From contig JANTGI010000007.1 in assembly GCA_024762995.1 (NCBI GenBank), positions 1-50,511 on the forward strand: a stretch of DNA of 50,511 nucleotides. Direction: 5' to 3'. This DNA is from Saprospiraceae bacterium (GTDB lineage: Bacteria; Bacteroidota; Bacteroidia; Chitinophagales; Saprospiraceae). Every line of letters starts with the position of its first letter. The stretch's first letter is position 1. Below, one piece after another: positions 7,998-17,697 of this stretch. Under the pieces are notes generated by a model. It worked only from the letters and a program-made list of their open reading frames with translations, was not told where the DNA came from and searched no databases. The position numbers and the translations under genes are program-made.

Positions 7998-8915
7998 ATG
8001 CAAGAGAGCTTTCGGCAATTTTATAACCATACTATATATCCCGAGCTTTATAGGATGGAGCGTCGTCGTAGGCGTTTGTGGTATATGTTTGCGGGAATGG
8101 GGGCTTTGACGATTCTTCTGCTTGTAGGAAGCGTCCTGTTGAAGTTAAAGGCATTGGTGCTGTTGTTATTTTTTCCGGTATTAGGGTATTTGAGTTGGAT
8201 AGGATATTCCTTGCGGAAATATATCCAGTTGTTTAAGCCACGGGTGGTATTGTTGATTTTGGATTATATTGACAATCAATTGAGCTACGATACCTTGCAT
8301 TATGATCCGGAAAAGGGACTCTCCAAGAAAGAGTTTTTGAAATCAGGATTGTATGTTACCAAAGCGGATGACTATGAATCCGAAGACTATATTTCCGGAA
8401 AAATAGGAGATGTGGCTTTCGAAATGAGTGAGGTCCGGGTGAAGGAGTTGGCCGGGGCGCAAAGTGGTGCCAGATTGGTGTTTTCAGGCATTTTTTTTAA
8501 AGCGACTTTTCATAGACCGGTTCAGGGAGCTTTTTTGATCGTTCCTCGTCAGGTGCGCGCAAAGATGAATAAGGCCATTAAGAAATTTAATTTGAAAGGA
8601 GGCGAGCCTGTGGTGGTCCCCGAATTGGAGGATTTTAATAAGGAATTTTTGATGTATCGGACAAGGGATGCTTCGGTATCTTTAATGGTTTCAGTGGCTT
8701 TTTGCGAAAGCATCTTGAATTATTATAAAAAGACCGGGGAGCACCCGGCAGTATTTATATCCGGTGCCGGGGCCTATGCGGTATTGCCGAGTACCAAGGA
8801 TATGTTGGAGCCAAGTTTATTTGCTTCCAACTTGAAGTTTGAAAAAATTAATGATTTTTACTCTGATCTGACGATGTTGTTGGATTTGATTGAAGAAATA
8901 GACAAAATGTTTTAG
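7998..8915 (+). CDS. DUF3137 domain-containing membrane protein
   Basis: A protein of about 305 aa. Residues 1-30 are polar and basic (MQESFRQFYNHTIYPELYRM), then two adjacent hydrophobic segments (about 30-75) form a membrane hairpin, followed by a soluble domain with GKIGDVAFEMSEVRVKEL and LVFSGIFFKATFHRP, characteristic of DUF3137. The molecular function of the family is not known. I chose the ATG at 7998 rather than the GTG at 7911, because the added residues are not protein-like and family members start with this short basic leader. The stop is only 4 bases before the next gene, so it is probably co-transcribed with the TPR-kinase-like gene. Confidence 0.85.
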   Translation: MQESFRQFYNHTIYPELYRMERRRRRLWYMFAGMGALTILLLVGSVLLKLKALVLLLFFPVLGYLSWIGYSLRKYIQLFKPRVVLLILDYIDNQLSYDTLHYDPEKGLSKKEFLKSGLYVTKADDYESEDYISGKIGDVAFEMSEVRVKELAGAQSGARLVFSGIFFKATFHRPVQGAFLIVPRQVRAKMNKAIKKFNLKGGEPVVVPELEDFNKEFLMYRTRDASVSLMVSVAFCESILNYYKKTGEHPAVFISGAGAYAVLPSTKDMLEPSLFASNLKFEKINDFYSDLTMLLDLIEEIDKMF

Positions 8916-8919
8916 GAAT

Positions 8920-11088
8920 ATGGAAGTCAATGTCATTCAAGATAGTATCATTGTTGAGACGATTCGAGCGTTGTGGCGAAAGAGAGACATTAAGGGTGCT
9001 CTGGCATTGGTGGTTCGTATTCCGGACCCTGTTCAGCAAAAACTTTGGGAAGCGACTATTCTATTGGCGCAAGCAGAGTTGTCGGGTGAAGTCATATCGG
9101 ACGAATTGGAGGAGAATTGGTTTGATGACTTGGACTTGGAGTCAATCTCGGAGGATATCCGCATAGATATGCAATTGGTGACTGGTCGAATTGCCATGGC
9201 GCATGGGAGATTAGATCGTGCAGAAGATTATTTTTTTGATGGCTTATTACGAAGTCGGACATCAGATTATTTGTTGGGGAAGGTGCAAAGTATGGTTGGG
9301 CTAGGCTTAGTCAAGCTAAAAAATAATCAATTTGAGCAGGCCGATGACTTGGCCGTTACAGCTACTTCCCTTGCGGAAAAATTACCTGATAAAAATAGAA
9401 GATATGTAGAAGCTGAAGTGCTTTTGCTCCAATGTAAAGTCTATCTAAGCGTATTGAACTATGAAAAACTAGAGCCCAAAGCCAAGCAGTTGTTGGAGTT
9501 AAGCCAAGAATGCGGGGAGACTTTGAAGTATGTACAAGCTCAAAATCATATTGCGGTGGTCCATGCTTCTAAAGGGAATTATAAGATCGCAATGCCTTAC
9601 TTTTTGGAAGCTTTGGACATCTGTAATCAAATAGAATATCATAGCCTAGCCTTCAAAATTGCTACAAATATTGCCACGATTCATGGTCAGCTACATAATT
9701 ATGATGAGGCTTTGATGCGGTATCACTCTATTTTGGAGGAGTATCAGGCACCTATCCGCCTAAAAAGAAAAGCCGTCATCTTAAATAATATTGGCAATCT
9801 ATATGTGCGACTAGGAAAATGGAAAGAAGCCATTTCGTATTTTTTAGAGGCAGAAAGGATTGCCGATGACAAAGATTATATGCCCCTAAAAAAATTAGCA
9901 TTTTGCCAAGTGGCTCGGTGTCTGGTGGAGTCCGGAAGCTATGATGCGTATTTGACGCATATGCGCTCGGAAGAAAACTTATTTGATAGGGATAGTGCCA
10001 ACGGACTCCAAATCTTGCACTACACTAAAGCTAAATATGCGCTTTCTCAAAAAAAATATGATGAGGCCATTCGTTGGGGTAATCAAGCCATAGAAGTGGC
10101 AGAAGCTTTCAATGATGATACCACTTGTCTGCACACGCAAAGCATTTTGGCGGAAGCCCATGAGCAAAGTGGGCATCTGGAGGAAGCCTTGACCATCTAC
10201 AAACAGCATGCTCGCAAAAAAGAAGCGCTTGAAAAGGAAAGGGTGGATAATATGATCATGAATACGGAGATTGATTATATCCTTGTGGCTAAAGAAAAAG
10301 AAATTCAGACCTTGCAAAGAGAAAATCAGCTTCAGGCCGAGTTGATTAAGTCCACTTCTCTGATTCGTAAGAAAAACAAAGAACTGGTTGCTAAAAATGA
10401 TGAGCTTTCTTATTTTTCTCGAATGATTGCGGTGGATTTTAACAAACATCTTAGAGTGATTAAGCAGTTTGTGGGACTTTTGAATACTTCTACAGCTTTG
10501 GAAAGGGGAGAAAATGCCACTGAGTATCTATCCTATATCCGACAAGCCGTAGATAAAGTCAGTCGGCTTGTGGATGGTTTGCAGAAATATGCTGTAGTTG
10601 TGGATGAGCCGCCGCTAGGTCGAGCAATCAAGGTGGTTGATATTCTTGATGTGGTCTCGTATGACTTAAAAGATTTGCTGGTAAGTCATCAGGTGAGACT
10701 GGAATATGAAGATGATTTGCCGGCCTTGGCTTGTGGGAAAGGGCAATTGGTGGTGGTGTTTAAGGAGTTGATTATTAACGCTTTACAGTTTGTCGGTGAT
10801 CGTCAGCCAGTGATTCATATTTCGTCGCATGATTTGGAAAACGAAATTGTTCTACATATTACGGATAATGGTGTCGGTATTCCTATTGGAGATGAGCGAA
10901 AAATATTTTGGGCGTTTTATCGCTCGGGTAGATTGCCTGATGCCGAAGGGAATGGATTAGGCTTGGCAGCTTGTAAAAAAATTATTGAGAACAATGGCGG
11001 TCGAATAAAGGCGACCAACGCAGCGCCGGAAGGTTTAACAGTGAGTATCTTTTGGCCTAAAGAATGCCACTCAATAGAGGACTCTTGA
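8920..11088 (+). CDS. TPR protein with histidine-kinase-like C-terminus lacking the phospho-histidine
   Basis: A 722-aa protein without a signal peptide. Residues about 60-440 are tetratricopeptide-type helical repeats, then a coiled coil (about 445-495), then a HisKA-like region and a full HATPase domain. The ATPase boxes are intact: N box ELIINALQF, G1 box ITDNGVGIP, F box IFWAFYRSG, G2 box EGNGLGLAACKKIIENNGG. In the dimerisation helix, however, the usual SHDLKEPLR becomes AVDFNKHLR, so the phosphoacceptor position is Val505 (codon GTG at 10432-10434); the only nearby histidine, His510, sits where proline is usual. It resembles cytoplasmic TPR sensor kinases of Bacteroidota but may be a pseudokinase or scaffold. 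No response regulator is adjacent. It follows the DUF3137 gene by 4 bases. Confidence 0.85.
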   Translation: MEVNVIQDSIIVETIRALWRKRDIKGALALVVRIPDPVQQKLWEATILLAQAELSGEVISDELEENWFDDLDLESISEDIRIDMQLVTGRIAMAHGRLDRAEDYFFDGLLRSRTSDYLLGKVQSMVGLGLVKLKNNQFEQADDLAVTATSLAEKLPDKNRRYVEAEVLLLQCKVYLSVLNYEKLEPKAKQLLELSQECGETLKYVQAQNHIAVVHASKGNYKIAMPYFLEALDICNQIEYHSLAFKIATNIATIHGQLHNYDEALMRYHSILEEYQAPIRLKRKAVILNNIGNLYVRLGKWKEAISYFLEAERIADDKDYMPLKKLAFCQVARCLVESGSYDAYLTHMRSEENLFDRDSANGLQILHYTKAKYALSQKKYDEAIRWGNQAIEVAEAFNDDTTCLHTQSILAEAHEQSGHLEEALTIYKQHARKKEALEKERVDNMIMNTEIDYILVAKEKEIQTLQRENQLQAELIKSTSLIRKKNKELVAKNDELSYFSRMIAVDFNKHLRVIKQFVGLLNTSTALERGENATEYLSYIRQAVDKVSRLVDGLQKYAVVVDEPPLGRAIKVVDILDVVSYDLKDLLVSHQVRLEYEDDLPALACGKGQLVVVFKELIINALQFVGDRQPVIHISSHDLENEIVLHITDNGVGIPIGDERKIFWAFYRSGRLPDAEGNGLGLAACKKIIENNGGRIKATNAAPEGLTVSIFWPKECHSIEDS

Positions 11089-11276
11089 TGGGGCGGATGC
11101 TGCAATGAATAATAGGGGGGAGTTGCCTTTGATTTTTATAACAAGAATGATATTCTTTTGTTAAGGAACTATTGTGTTGAAAAAATGTAACTGTTGAAGT
11201 GTCTCTTTGGAGCTGAAATTCTTCATTTCTTTGATAAAACTTGCTGGTACTTAAATAGCTACAAAAAAATACCGTT

Positions 11277-11984
11277 ATGCTGAATCGACTCACTGATGTG
11301 GTCAAACACTTACTCATCATTAATGTGATTGCCTATATCATCACTTTGCCTAATCATTCGTTGTTTGGTTATGATTTGGCGGTGCATTATCCGATGTCTC
11401 CTTTATTTCATCCCTATCAACTGGTCACCCACATGTTTATGCATGGTAGCCCGATGCATTTGTTTTTTAATATGTATGGTTTGGTGTTGTTGGGGCCACC
11501 ATTGGAGGCTCGATTAGGAAGTTCGCGGTTTTTGCTTTTTTATTTGATTAGTGGATTTGGAGCCTTGTTGCTTCATTTTGGCGTAAGCTACTATCAATTG
11601 AGTGCCTTATCCCACTCTATAGACGCTGAGACCCTTACGGAAATATATGATAATGGTGCACAATTGGTTGCAGGAGGACAGAATTATAGTAATCCGGTAT
11701 TGGGTCGTTTTAATGAAATGCTCAATGGAGGGATGCTGGGAGCGTCCGGGGCGATATTTGGTGTTTTGGCAGGGTTTGGGACGATGTTTCCACGGGTGCA
11801 GTTGCAGTTATTATTCCCGCCGATTACGTTGACTGCCAGGTGGTTTGTATTGATTTATGCGGGTATAGAGCTATATTTGGGTCTTAATGGAGTGCAGCAA
11901 GGGGTGGCGCATTTTGCACATATAGGAGGCGCTTTATTTGGGTTTTTATTGCTTCAGTATTGGCGACGGACGACCATCCTTTAA
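11277..11984 (+). CDS. rhomboid family intramembrane serine protease
   Basis: A 235-aa polytopic protein with the full rhomboid signature: HMFMHGSPMHLFFNMYGL (residues 52-69, including the conserved oxyanion-side His and Asn), GASGAIFG with catalytic Ser157, and HFAHIGGALFG with catalytic His215. It should cleave membrane-embedded substrates within the bilayer. A polar stretch of about 45 residues (106-150) precedes the serine motif, a loop common in Bacteroidota rhomboids. The protein is short at both ends, with no cytosolic domain. It has its own leader region of 188 bases and is probably a single-gene unit. Substrate unknown. Confidence 0.92.
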   Translation: MLNRLTDVVKHLLIINVIAYIITLPNHSLFGYDLAVHYPMSPLFHPYQLVTHMFMHGSPMHLFFNMYGLVLLGPPLEARLGSSRFLLFYLISGFGALLLHFGVSYYQLSALSHSIDAETLTEIYDNGAQLVAGGQNYSNPVLGRFNEMLNGGMLGASGAIFGVLAGFGTMFPRVQLQLLFPPITLTARWFVLIYAGIELYLGLNGVQQGVAHFAHIGGALFGFLLLQYWRRTTIL

Positions 11985-12025
11985 AATTGAGTTGAGTGCG
12001 TGAGATGAGGATTTTAGGGTGTTTG

Positions 12026-12096
12026 GTTGCCTTTGGCGCCCGCCTGCAACGGGCAGGTTCAGTTGCCTTCGGCGTCCGCCTGCAACGGCAGGTTTA
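12026..12096. repeat. 36-bp tandem repeat, two copies
   Basis: Two adjacent units, 12026-12061 and 12062-12096, share GTTGCCTTYGGCG and CCGCCTGCAACGG with a few substitutions. Each contains a potential CCTGC/GCAGG stem. The units are more GC-rich than their surroundings. Non-coding. Confidence 0.75.
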
Positions 12097-12554
12097 ATTG
12101 AGTATTGAAAAACAGTCATAGCGGTTAATGAGTTAACCATATTATATTCTCGACTGTTTGTCACGCATTCTAGTCATTTTTTTTTTCTAAGCGGACTCTG
12201 CCCGTGTGGGCAGACAGGGTACATATTTTGATGTCCAACCGGGCGGGGTGAGTAAATTTAGACAAAAACAGCTACAGTTTTACGTATTTTTCTATCTTAG
12301 GCAGCAATATTACTTATTAGGGTATTTGTTATATGAATAGCAATATCCTTTCAGGGGAATACGTTTTGGAAGGAGTGATTGCCAGTATCAGGATTTGATT
12401 TATCTCCTGTTCTTATGAAGAATGCTCCCTTATTTCTTAAAAAAACCGTAAAATATTCGTTGGATATTTTTGGGCTAAAGGCCGAAGAAAAAAGCCAAAA
12501 GTAATATAATTGCCTTTTTTCCCCAATCCTAGAGTAATTAAGCTCAAAAAGGTG

Positions 12555-12562
12555 TATTTTTG
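12555..12562 (+). promoter_or_regulatory. candidate -7 promoter element of the SprB-repeat gene
   Basis: TATTTTTG matches TAnnTTTG and lies 43 bases upstream of the start codon of the 1527-aa protein. There is no clear TTG at the -33 distance, so this is tentative. Confidence 0.35.
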
Positions 12563-12605
12563 CCTACTATTTTGTGGTAATTTTTACAGTTGAAAAAAAA
12601 ATAGA

Positions 12606-15600
12606 ATGACGAATCGTGTAGCTTTTAGTGTTTTTATGTTGATGCTGCTTTTCTTTGTGTCGGTACCCTCCTACGCGCAAAAGCCAACCGCCATAAAAAT
12701 AGATGGGAAGATGAGTACGCAGGGAAGTCCGGAAACTTGTGCCGACCAAACCCCCGGCCATGTCACATTTTCTAACTTTAATGGTCAAAGTAATGACATT
12801 TGGGGTGACCCGGCAACGGATACGATATATCTCTGTTATAATGATCTTTTTAATTTATCGATTTCCGGTCAGGATTTATCCGGGGATCCGGATATGACTA
12901 CTTCTGCCGGTGTGGGATATGGTTTTTATAAGAACAAGCCGATTATCCCCGGGCCTGACCTTGTTAGTGTGGTTCAAGATGACCACTATTTTGATTTCTC
13001 GGGTACGGACTATTTACTCTCGACCGGATGTGATACTTCCGGTGCGCAAACCTTTGAGAATACCGGGATACTTCAGGGACTTCTCAATGGAGGTGCTCCG
13101 ATCTGTATTTGGTTTGCTCCAATTACTTACGACAACCTAGATCCACCATCCCCCACTGCTTGTAAAGCAACTTATGAAAATGGTGGTCCTTGTGTAAAGG
13201 TGGGAATCGATGAATCTTTTCCGGTTGTATATTTGAATGCCATTCAAGCAGATAATATTAACAATAATGACGGTGGCGGCTGTCGTGGGTCTTTCAGAGT
13301 GCTCGGTGGCTTGCCGGAGTATAATGCCAACACCCATTATGATATAGAAATATCAATGGTATCAGATCCGACTAAAAAAGCCTATTTATTGGGTAATCAC
13401 TATACGGATGGACAGTTGGTGCAATTTGAAGTGGGCGAAGGAGGTACTTATGGTATCCATATAAGTGACGGAAAGAGTTGTGATTATTATGGCACCGTCG
13501 ATATGCCGGGATGTAATTCTATCGGAATAGATATGATTGACACTTCGGCAGCAAAAGGAAGCAGTGTGTGTATCCCTGTCAGTGTAAGAGATTTTAACGG
13601 CATTGCTGCGTTGGAGTTTGCTTTTTATTGGGATTCGACAGTGGTTGCTTTTGACAAAATTATGGATCCGGGTGTTCTTGGTGTTAATGGTAATAATGTC
13701 ACGGTCAATCTAGTAGATTCTGCGCACTTAGTTTTATCATGGTCAGATCTTGGAGGAGTAACACTCGCTGATGGTACTGTTATCCTTGAAATATGTTTTA
13801 AGCTTAATGGGCCTTGGGGTAGTTCGACACCGATTTGGATAGGGCCGAATGTAAACGGAAATGGAATAAGCATATCCGGTACTAGTTTGGAACTTTATGC
13901 TCTTGATTATGCTTCCCATAAAGGGAGTATAACCATATTAAATCCGAATGCGATGACCATTAATTTGGATTCAACGGACGTAGTTTGTAAGGGGGAGAGT
14001 ACGGGTTCTTTTTCGGCGAATGTGCTGGGAGGGGGCGGTTTTCCGGTCACTATGGATTGGCAAGAAGTCGGAGGCACTCCTTCCGGAAGTGAAACACTTA
14101 CGACGAGCGGTCAGAACATAACCGTGACTGATTTGCCGGCAGGTACCTATAACTTGCACTTTACCGATAGCGTAGGGGCGGTTCAAGATACGAGTATCAT
14201 CATTGAAGATGGCTATCAATTAGGCGCCAATCTTCCTCCCGTAAATACCTTGTGTAATGGAGATACGATGCATATTTGTCCGATTGTCTCTAAAGATTTT
14301 GTGACGATTAATGATTTAAGCGGCTATAGCTTTTTATGGGAGAATGGGAGTAGTGATATGTGTAGGGATACCATACCGGCCGGATTCTTTGCCATAACGG
14401 TAACAGACCCTGCCGGTTGTGTGGCTACTTCATCTGCGACACTTACCCAGCCATCAAGTATCGTCTTAAATCCATTGGTTACCGAGCCAACCTGCGTAGG
14501 TGTCAATACCGGTCAAATAGAAATTACCCCTACGGGAGGTACGACGACTCCTATGGTAGGAGGTGACTACAACTTTAATTGGGACAATACAGGTTTTACC
14601 ACAAATATTTCATCTACTCTTTCTGGTTTGGGACAAGGGACTCATTATATTCGAGTTACTGACGATAATAATTGCGAGGTCACAGATTCCTTTACTTTGG
14701 TTTATCAAAAAACATTAAACTTATCAGGGACCGGGCAAGACATCTCGTGTGCCGGGAGTGATGATGGTCAGATTGGGGCAGAAGTCAGTAGTGTCGGGGG
14801 GACTCAAGCTTTACCATATTCTTATGCTTGGAATCCAAACGTAACGAGTGTGACTCAACCGACTGCGGATTCTGTGAAGGCCACCTTATTAGCACCGGGG
14901 TTATATGAAATCACCGTAACTGATGGGGATGGTTGTACGGATAGTACTAGCGTGGTATTATCGGAGCCGGATTCTATTATCATTACGTTGGATAGTATTC
15001 ATCATGAATCTTGTACCACAGGAGCAGATGGATTTATAGCTATATCGGCTACAGGAGGCGCCGGTGGATATTCTTATGCGTGGGACAATGGTCCGACAGT
15101 TCCCGTTAATGCTGGTATTGTAGCGGCCTCCTATACGGTTACTGTTACAGATGCCAACGGATGCTCAAAGGAAGCAACTTATACCGTTTTGCCGCCGACA
15201 CCACCGGTGATTACAGGTTTTACGAAAGTAAATGTTAACTGCCCTACAGACAATAATGGTAGTCTAACGCCAATGGTAACCAATGGCAACGGGACACTTA
15301 TCTTATACAGTTGGGGCAACGGCTCCACCGCATCAAATGTTACCGGATTATCGTCCGGAGTTAATTGCTTAACCGTTACGGATGAATATGGTTGCCAAGC
15401 GATGGCTTGTGATACAATTGTTTCTACACAAGGGTTTTATATCTTGGATACCAAATATTTTAAACCGCAGTGTCCGGGTATGTCTAACGGAAGTATTTTG
15501 GTCACCATGAGTAATCAAGACACTTTTGACTTTGCTTGGGATTATGATAATACCAACCATACGAATATTCTTTCCAATATTCCGGCAGGCAATTATAATG

Positions 15601-17189
15601 TGACCATCACCGATTTAAATAGTACCTGCCCGCCACTAAATGCTTCTTTTACCTTACAAGATACGCATTCTATTGTCACCAATATACAGTTATTGAATGG
15701 GGTCAGTTGTTTTGATGGTTCCGCTACAGATGGAAGTGCCAATGTTACGGCCATTTATTCCGACAGTACCACCAATACATTTGATTTCTCTTGGCAAGGA
15801 GGGTATATGTGTCAGGCAACTACCTCATGTACAGCCACAAATCTGGCGATGGGACCGGTCATTGTGACGGTGGATGATGGTACCTGTATCGTACAAGATA
15901 CAGTCATGATTCCGGCACCGGATAGTATAAAAGTAACGACGGCCATTACAAATACCACTTGTTATGGGGATAGTGACGGGAGTATTTTTGCTATTGGCTC
16001 GGGAGGGACTCTGATTTCTAGTTTGGATTATTCTTATGGATGGTCTCCATCGGGACAAACAGGGCCTAATCTAACTAATGCGCCGGCCGGAAATTATGAT
16101 TTGTTGGTGACAGATGATGTGGGTTGTTCTGAACTTTTCCATTTAGTGATTAATGAGCCGGATTCTTTAGAAGTATTGATAGATTTGACCAAGACAGTTG
16201 ATGTTTATTGTTATGGAGACTCTACCGGTCAGATATATGTGCAGCCGATTGGTGGTAATGCCAATACGGGATATACCTATGCATGGTCGCCCAACGTATC
16301 GGATTCTAATGTGGCTTCCTTACTTACCGCCGGTACTTATCAGGTGACGGTGTCTGACGGACTTGGATGTACGCAGGAGTTGACCCATGTGCTTTCGCAA
16401 AATGATCCAATTTCGGCGACCTTAAGTCCTATTGTAGAGCCGGAATGCTTTGGTTATCAGACGCTTATTTCTATTGATACGGTGATTGGGGGTTCCGGTG
16501 GGCCTTATAGCTTTTCTGTTGATTTTAGTCCGCCAAAAAGTATCCAATTAGATTTTCCGGTTTTTGCCGGCCCGCATGTAGTTCGAGTATTAGATGCCTA
16601 TGAATGTTCGAGTGAATATAACGTGGATATAGCTGAGCCGGATGAGATTTATGTGAATTTACCTGAATCCATTACGGTTGAATTAGGAGATAGTATCCAG
16701 TTGAATCCGGTTATTAGCTCTAGTCTGCCTATTGATTCCTTTTATTGGTCTCCGGTAATGTATTTGATGCCGGATAGTGTCTTGCATCCGCAAGTAGTTG
16801 GATTGACCTATGACCAAGTATATGAATTAGTTGTAGTAGATGCCAATGGCTGTACCAAGGAGGCAAGCACTTTGGTGGAAGTTGACCGAAATCGGAACGT
16901 ATATATACCAAATATCTTTTCCCCCAATAATGACGGGTTTAATGATGTTTTCTTCCCCAAAACAGGTATTGGCGTGAAGCAAGTAAACTTTATGAATGTT
17001 TACGATCGATGGGGTGAAATCATCTATGAAGCGAAGGAATTTTTGCCAAGAGACAATTCTACTCAATCTTGGGATGGGACGTACAAAGGCAAAGCTATGA
17101 ATCCCGGAGTATATATTTACTTGATTGAAGTAGAGTTTATGGATGGGGTTAAGCTTCTTTATCGAGGAGATGTGACATTATTGCGATAA
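12606..17189 (+). CDS. T9SS type B surface protein with cohesin-like domain and SprB-like repeats
   Basis: A 1527-aa secreted protein. A signal peptide (residues 1-24, ending SVPSYAQ) is followed by a unique N-terminal region. A cohesin-like domain lies at about 301-445 (opening GIDMIDTSAAKGSSVCIPVS, with the pattern ALEFAFYWDSTVVAFD and a later GTVILEICFKL). Next come about ten SprB-like repeats (about 455-1400), each with a Cys near its start, a G-rich turn, a YxYxW segment and a final GCxxE/T. The C-terminal 95 residues form a gliding-motility-associated (type B) sorting domain: VYIPNIFSPNNDGFNDVF, YDRWGE, WDGTYKGK, PGVYIYLIEV. Such proteins are exported by the type IX system and anchored at the surface, often as adhesins. 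No PorP/SprF-like gene is adjacent. A strong terminator follows. Confidence 0.9.
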   Translation: MTNRVAFSVFMLMLLFFVSVPSYAQKPTAIKIDGKMSTQGSPETCADQTPGHVTFSNFNGQSNDIWGDPATDTIYLCYNDLFNLSISGQDLSGDPDMTTSAGVGYGFYKNKPIIPGPDLVSVVQDDHYFDFSGTDYLLSTGCDTSGAQTFENTGILQGLLNGGAPICIWFAPITYDNLDPPSPTACKATYENGGPCVKVGIDESFPVVYLNAIQADNINNNDGGGCRGSFRVLGGLPEYNANTHYDIEISMVSDPTKKAYLLGNHYTDGQLVQFEVGEGGTYGIHISDGKSCDYYGTVDMPGCNSIGIDMIDTSAAKGSSVCIPVSVRDFNGIAALEFAFYWDSTVVAFDKIMDPGVLGVNGNNVTVNLVDSAHLVLSWSDLGGVTLADGTVILEICFKLNGPWGSSTPIWIGPNVNGNGISISGTSLELYALDYASHKGSITILNPNAMTINLDSTDVVCKGESTGSFSANVLGGGGFPVTMDWQEVGGTPSGSETLTTSGQNITVTDLPAGTYNLHFTDSVGAVQDTSIIIEDGYQLGANLPPVNTLCNGDTMHICPIVSKDFVTINDLSGYSFLWENGSSDMCRDTIPAGFFAITVTDPAGCVATSSATLTQPSSIVLNPLVTEPTCVGVNTGQIEITPTGGTTTPMVGGDYNFNWDNTGFTTNISSTLSGLGQGTHYIRVTDDNNCEVTDSFTLVYQKTLNLSGTGQDISCAGSDDGQIGAEVSSVGGTQALPYSYAWNPNVTSVTQPTADSVKATLLAPGLYEITVTDGDGCTDSTSVVLSEPDSIIITLDSIHHESCTTGADGFIAISATGGAGGYSYAWDNGPTVPVNAGIVAASYTVTVTDANGCSKEATYTVLPPTPPVITGFTKVNVNCPTDNNGSLTPMVTNGNGTLILYSWGNGSTASNVTGLSSGVNCLTVTDEYGCQAMACDTIVSTQGFYILDTKYFKPQCPGMSNGSILVTMSNQDTFDFAWDYDNTNHTNILSNIPAGNYNVTITDLNSTCPPLNASFTLQDTHSIVTNIQLLNGVSCFDGSATDGSANVTAIYSDSTTNTFDFSWQGGYMCQATTSCTATNLAMGPVIVTVDDGTCIVQDTVMIPAPDSIKVTTAITNTTCYGDSDGSIFAIGSGGTLISSLDYSYGWSPSGQTGPNLTNAPAGNYDLLVTDDVGCSELFHLVINEPDSLEVLIDLTKTVDVYCYGDSTGQIYVQPIGGNANTGYTYAWSPNVSDSNVASLLTAGTYQVTVSDGLGCTQELTHVLSQNDPISATLSPIVEPECFGYQTLISIDTVIGGSGGPYSFSVDFSPPKSIQLDFPVFAGPHVVRVLDAYECSSEYNVDIAEPDEIYVNLPESITVELGDSIQLNPVISSSLPIDSFYWSPVMYLMPDSVLHPQVVGLTYDQVYELVVVDANGCTKEASTLVEVDRNRNVYIPNIFSPNNDGFNDVFFPKTGIGVKQVNFMNVYDRWGEIIYEAKEFLPRDNSTQSWDGTYKGKAMNPGVYIYLIEVEFMDGVKLLYRGDVTLLR

Positions 17190-17210
17190 TATTCTTTTGC
17201 AAGAAAATAA

Positions 17211-17245
17211 AAAAGGACTGTCTCTCAAGTGGAGACAGTCCTTTT
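17211..17245. terminator. bidirectional intrinsic terminator
   Basis: A perfect 14-bp stem, arms 17211-17224 (AAAAGGACTGTCTC) and 17232-17245, with a 7-base loop. It lies between the convergent SprB-repeat gene (+) and the dodecin gene (-). Confidence 0.92.
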
Positions 17246-17264
17246 CTACAGAGACGGTCTTGTT

Positions 17265-17465
17265 TTATTTTACCAAGAAGGTAACTTTTAGGTTTACTCT
17301 GTAAGAGGAGACCTTGCCGTCTTTGACCGTAACACTTTGAGATTGCACAAAGGCAGAACGGATGTCGTTAATGCTCTTGGATGCTTTTTTGACGGCTTTT
17401 GCGGTAGCATCTTCCCAGCTTTTAGGAGAATCCCCAAGGATTTCTATTACTTTTAATACTGACAT
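17265..17465 (-). CDS. dodecin family protein
   Basis: A 66-aa protein matching dodecin along its whole length: VLKVIEILGDSPKSWEDATA, a helix KAVKKASKSINDIRSAFV, then the strand pair DGKVSSYRVNLKVTF. Dodecins form hollow dodecamers that store flavin or CoA. The tryptophan that stacks on flavin in classical dodecins (in a (L/I)RWxEV context) is absent; the aligned stretch is IRSAFV. This suggests a variant with altered or no flavin binding, a form that I believe is common in Bacteroidota. It is probably a single-gene unit, bounded by the terminator at its 3' end and an inverted repeat upstream. Confidence 0.88.
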   Translation of the reverse strand: MSVLKVIEILGDSPKSWEDATAKAVKKASKSINDIRSAFVQSQSVTVKDGKVSSYRVNLKVTFLVK

Positions 17466-17498
17466 ATTAATTTTTTTTGGTTAAAAAATGGTTAAGAT

Positions 17499-17527
17499 TC
17501 ACTTGATTTTATCTAAATATCAAGTGA
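17499..17527. promoter_or_regulatory. inverted repeat upstream of dodecin
   Basis: Arms TCACTTGAT (17499-17507) and ATCAAGTGA (17519-17527) with an 11-base AT-rich spacer, beginning 34 bases before the dodecin start codon. It could be an operator or a 5' leader hairpin. No regulator is known for it. Confidence 0.4.
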
Positions 17528-17697
17528 CCTATGACGATGTAACGTATTTATTGGTTTGATGTTATATAAAAAATAGCTAATTCCCGTACAAAAGTTGATA
17601 TTTGTAAGTCATCAGATTTTGTCCAAAACAAAGAAAAATAGAGAATTATTTAGGATGCTTGTTTATTCCCCAATTAGCTGTTATCAAACAAGGAGAG

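Larger units (their letters stand above)
11985..12605. other. gene-free interval between rhomboid and SprB-repeat genes
   Basis: 621 bases without a credible gene. It holds a two-copy 36-bp tandem repeat (12026-12096), a GC-rich hairpin CTGCCCGTGTGGGCAG at 12199-12214, AT-rich sequence, and a candidate promoter just before the next gene. Short reading frames here are not protein-like. Confidence 0.7.

Noticed and set aside
12026-12096. Two-copy repeat considered as a CRISPR fragment
   Set aside because: The copies are contiguous with no spacer between them and no cas genes are present.
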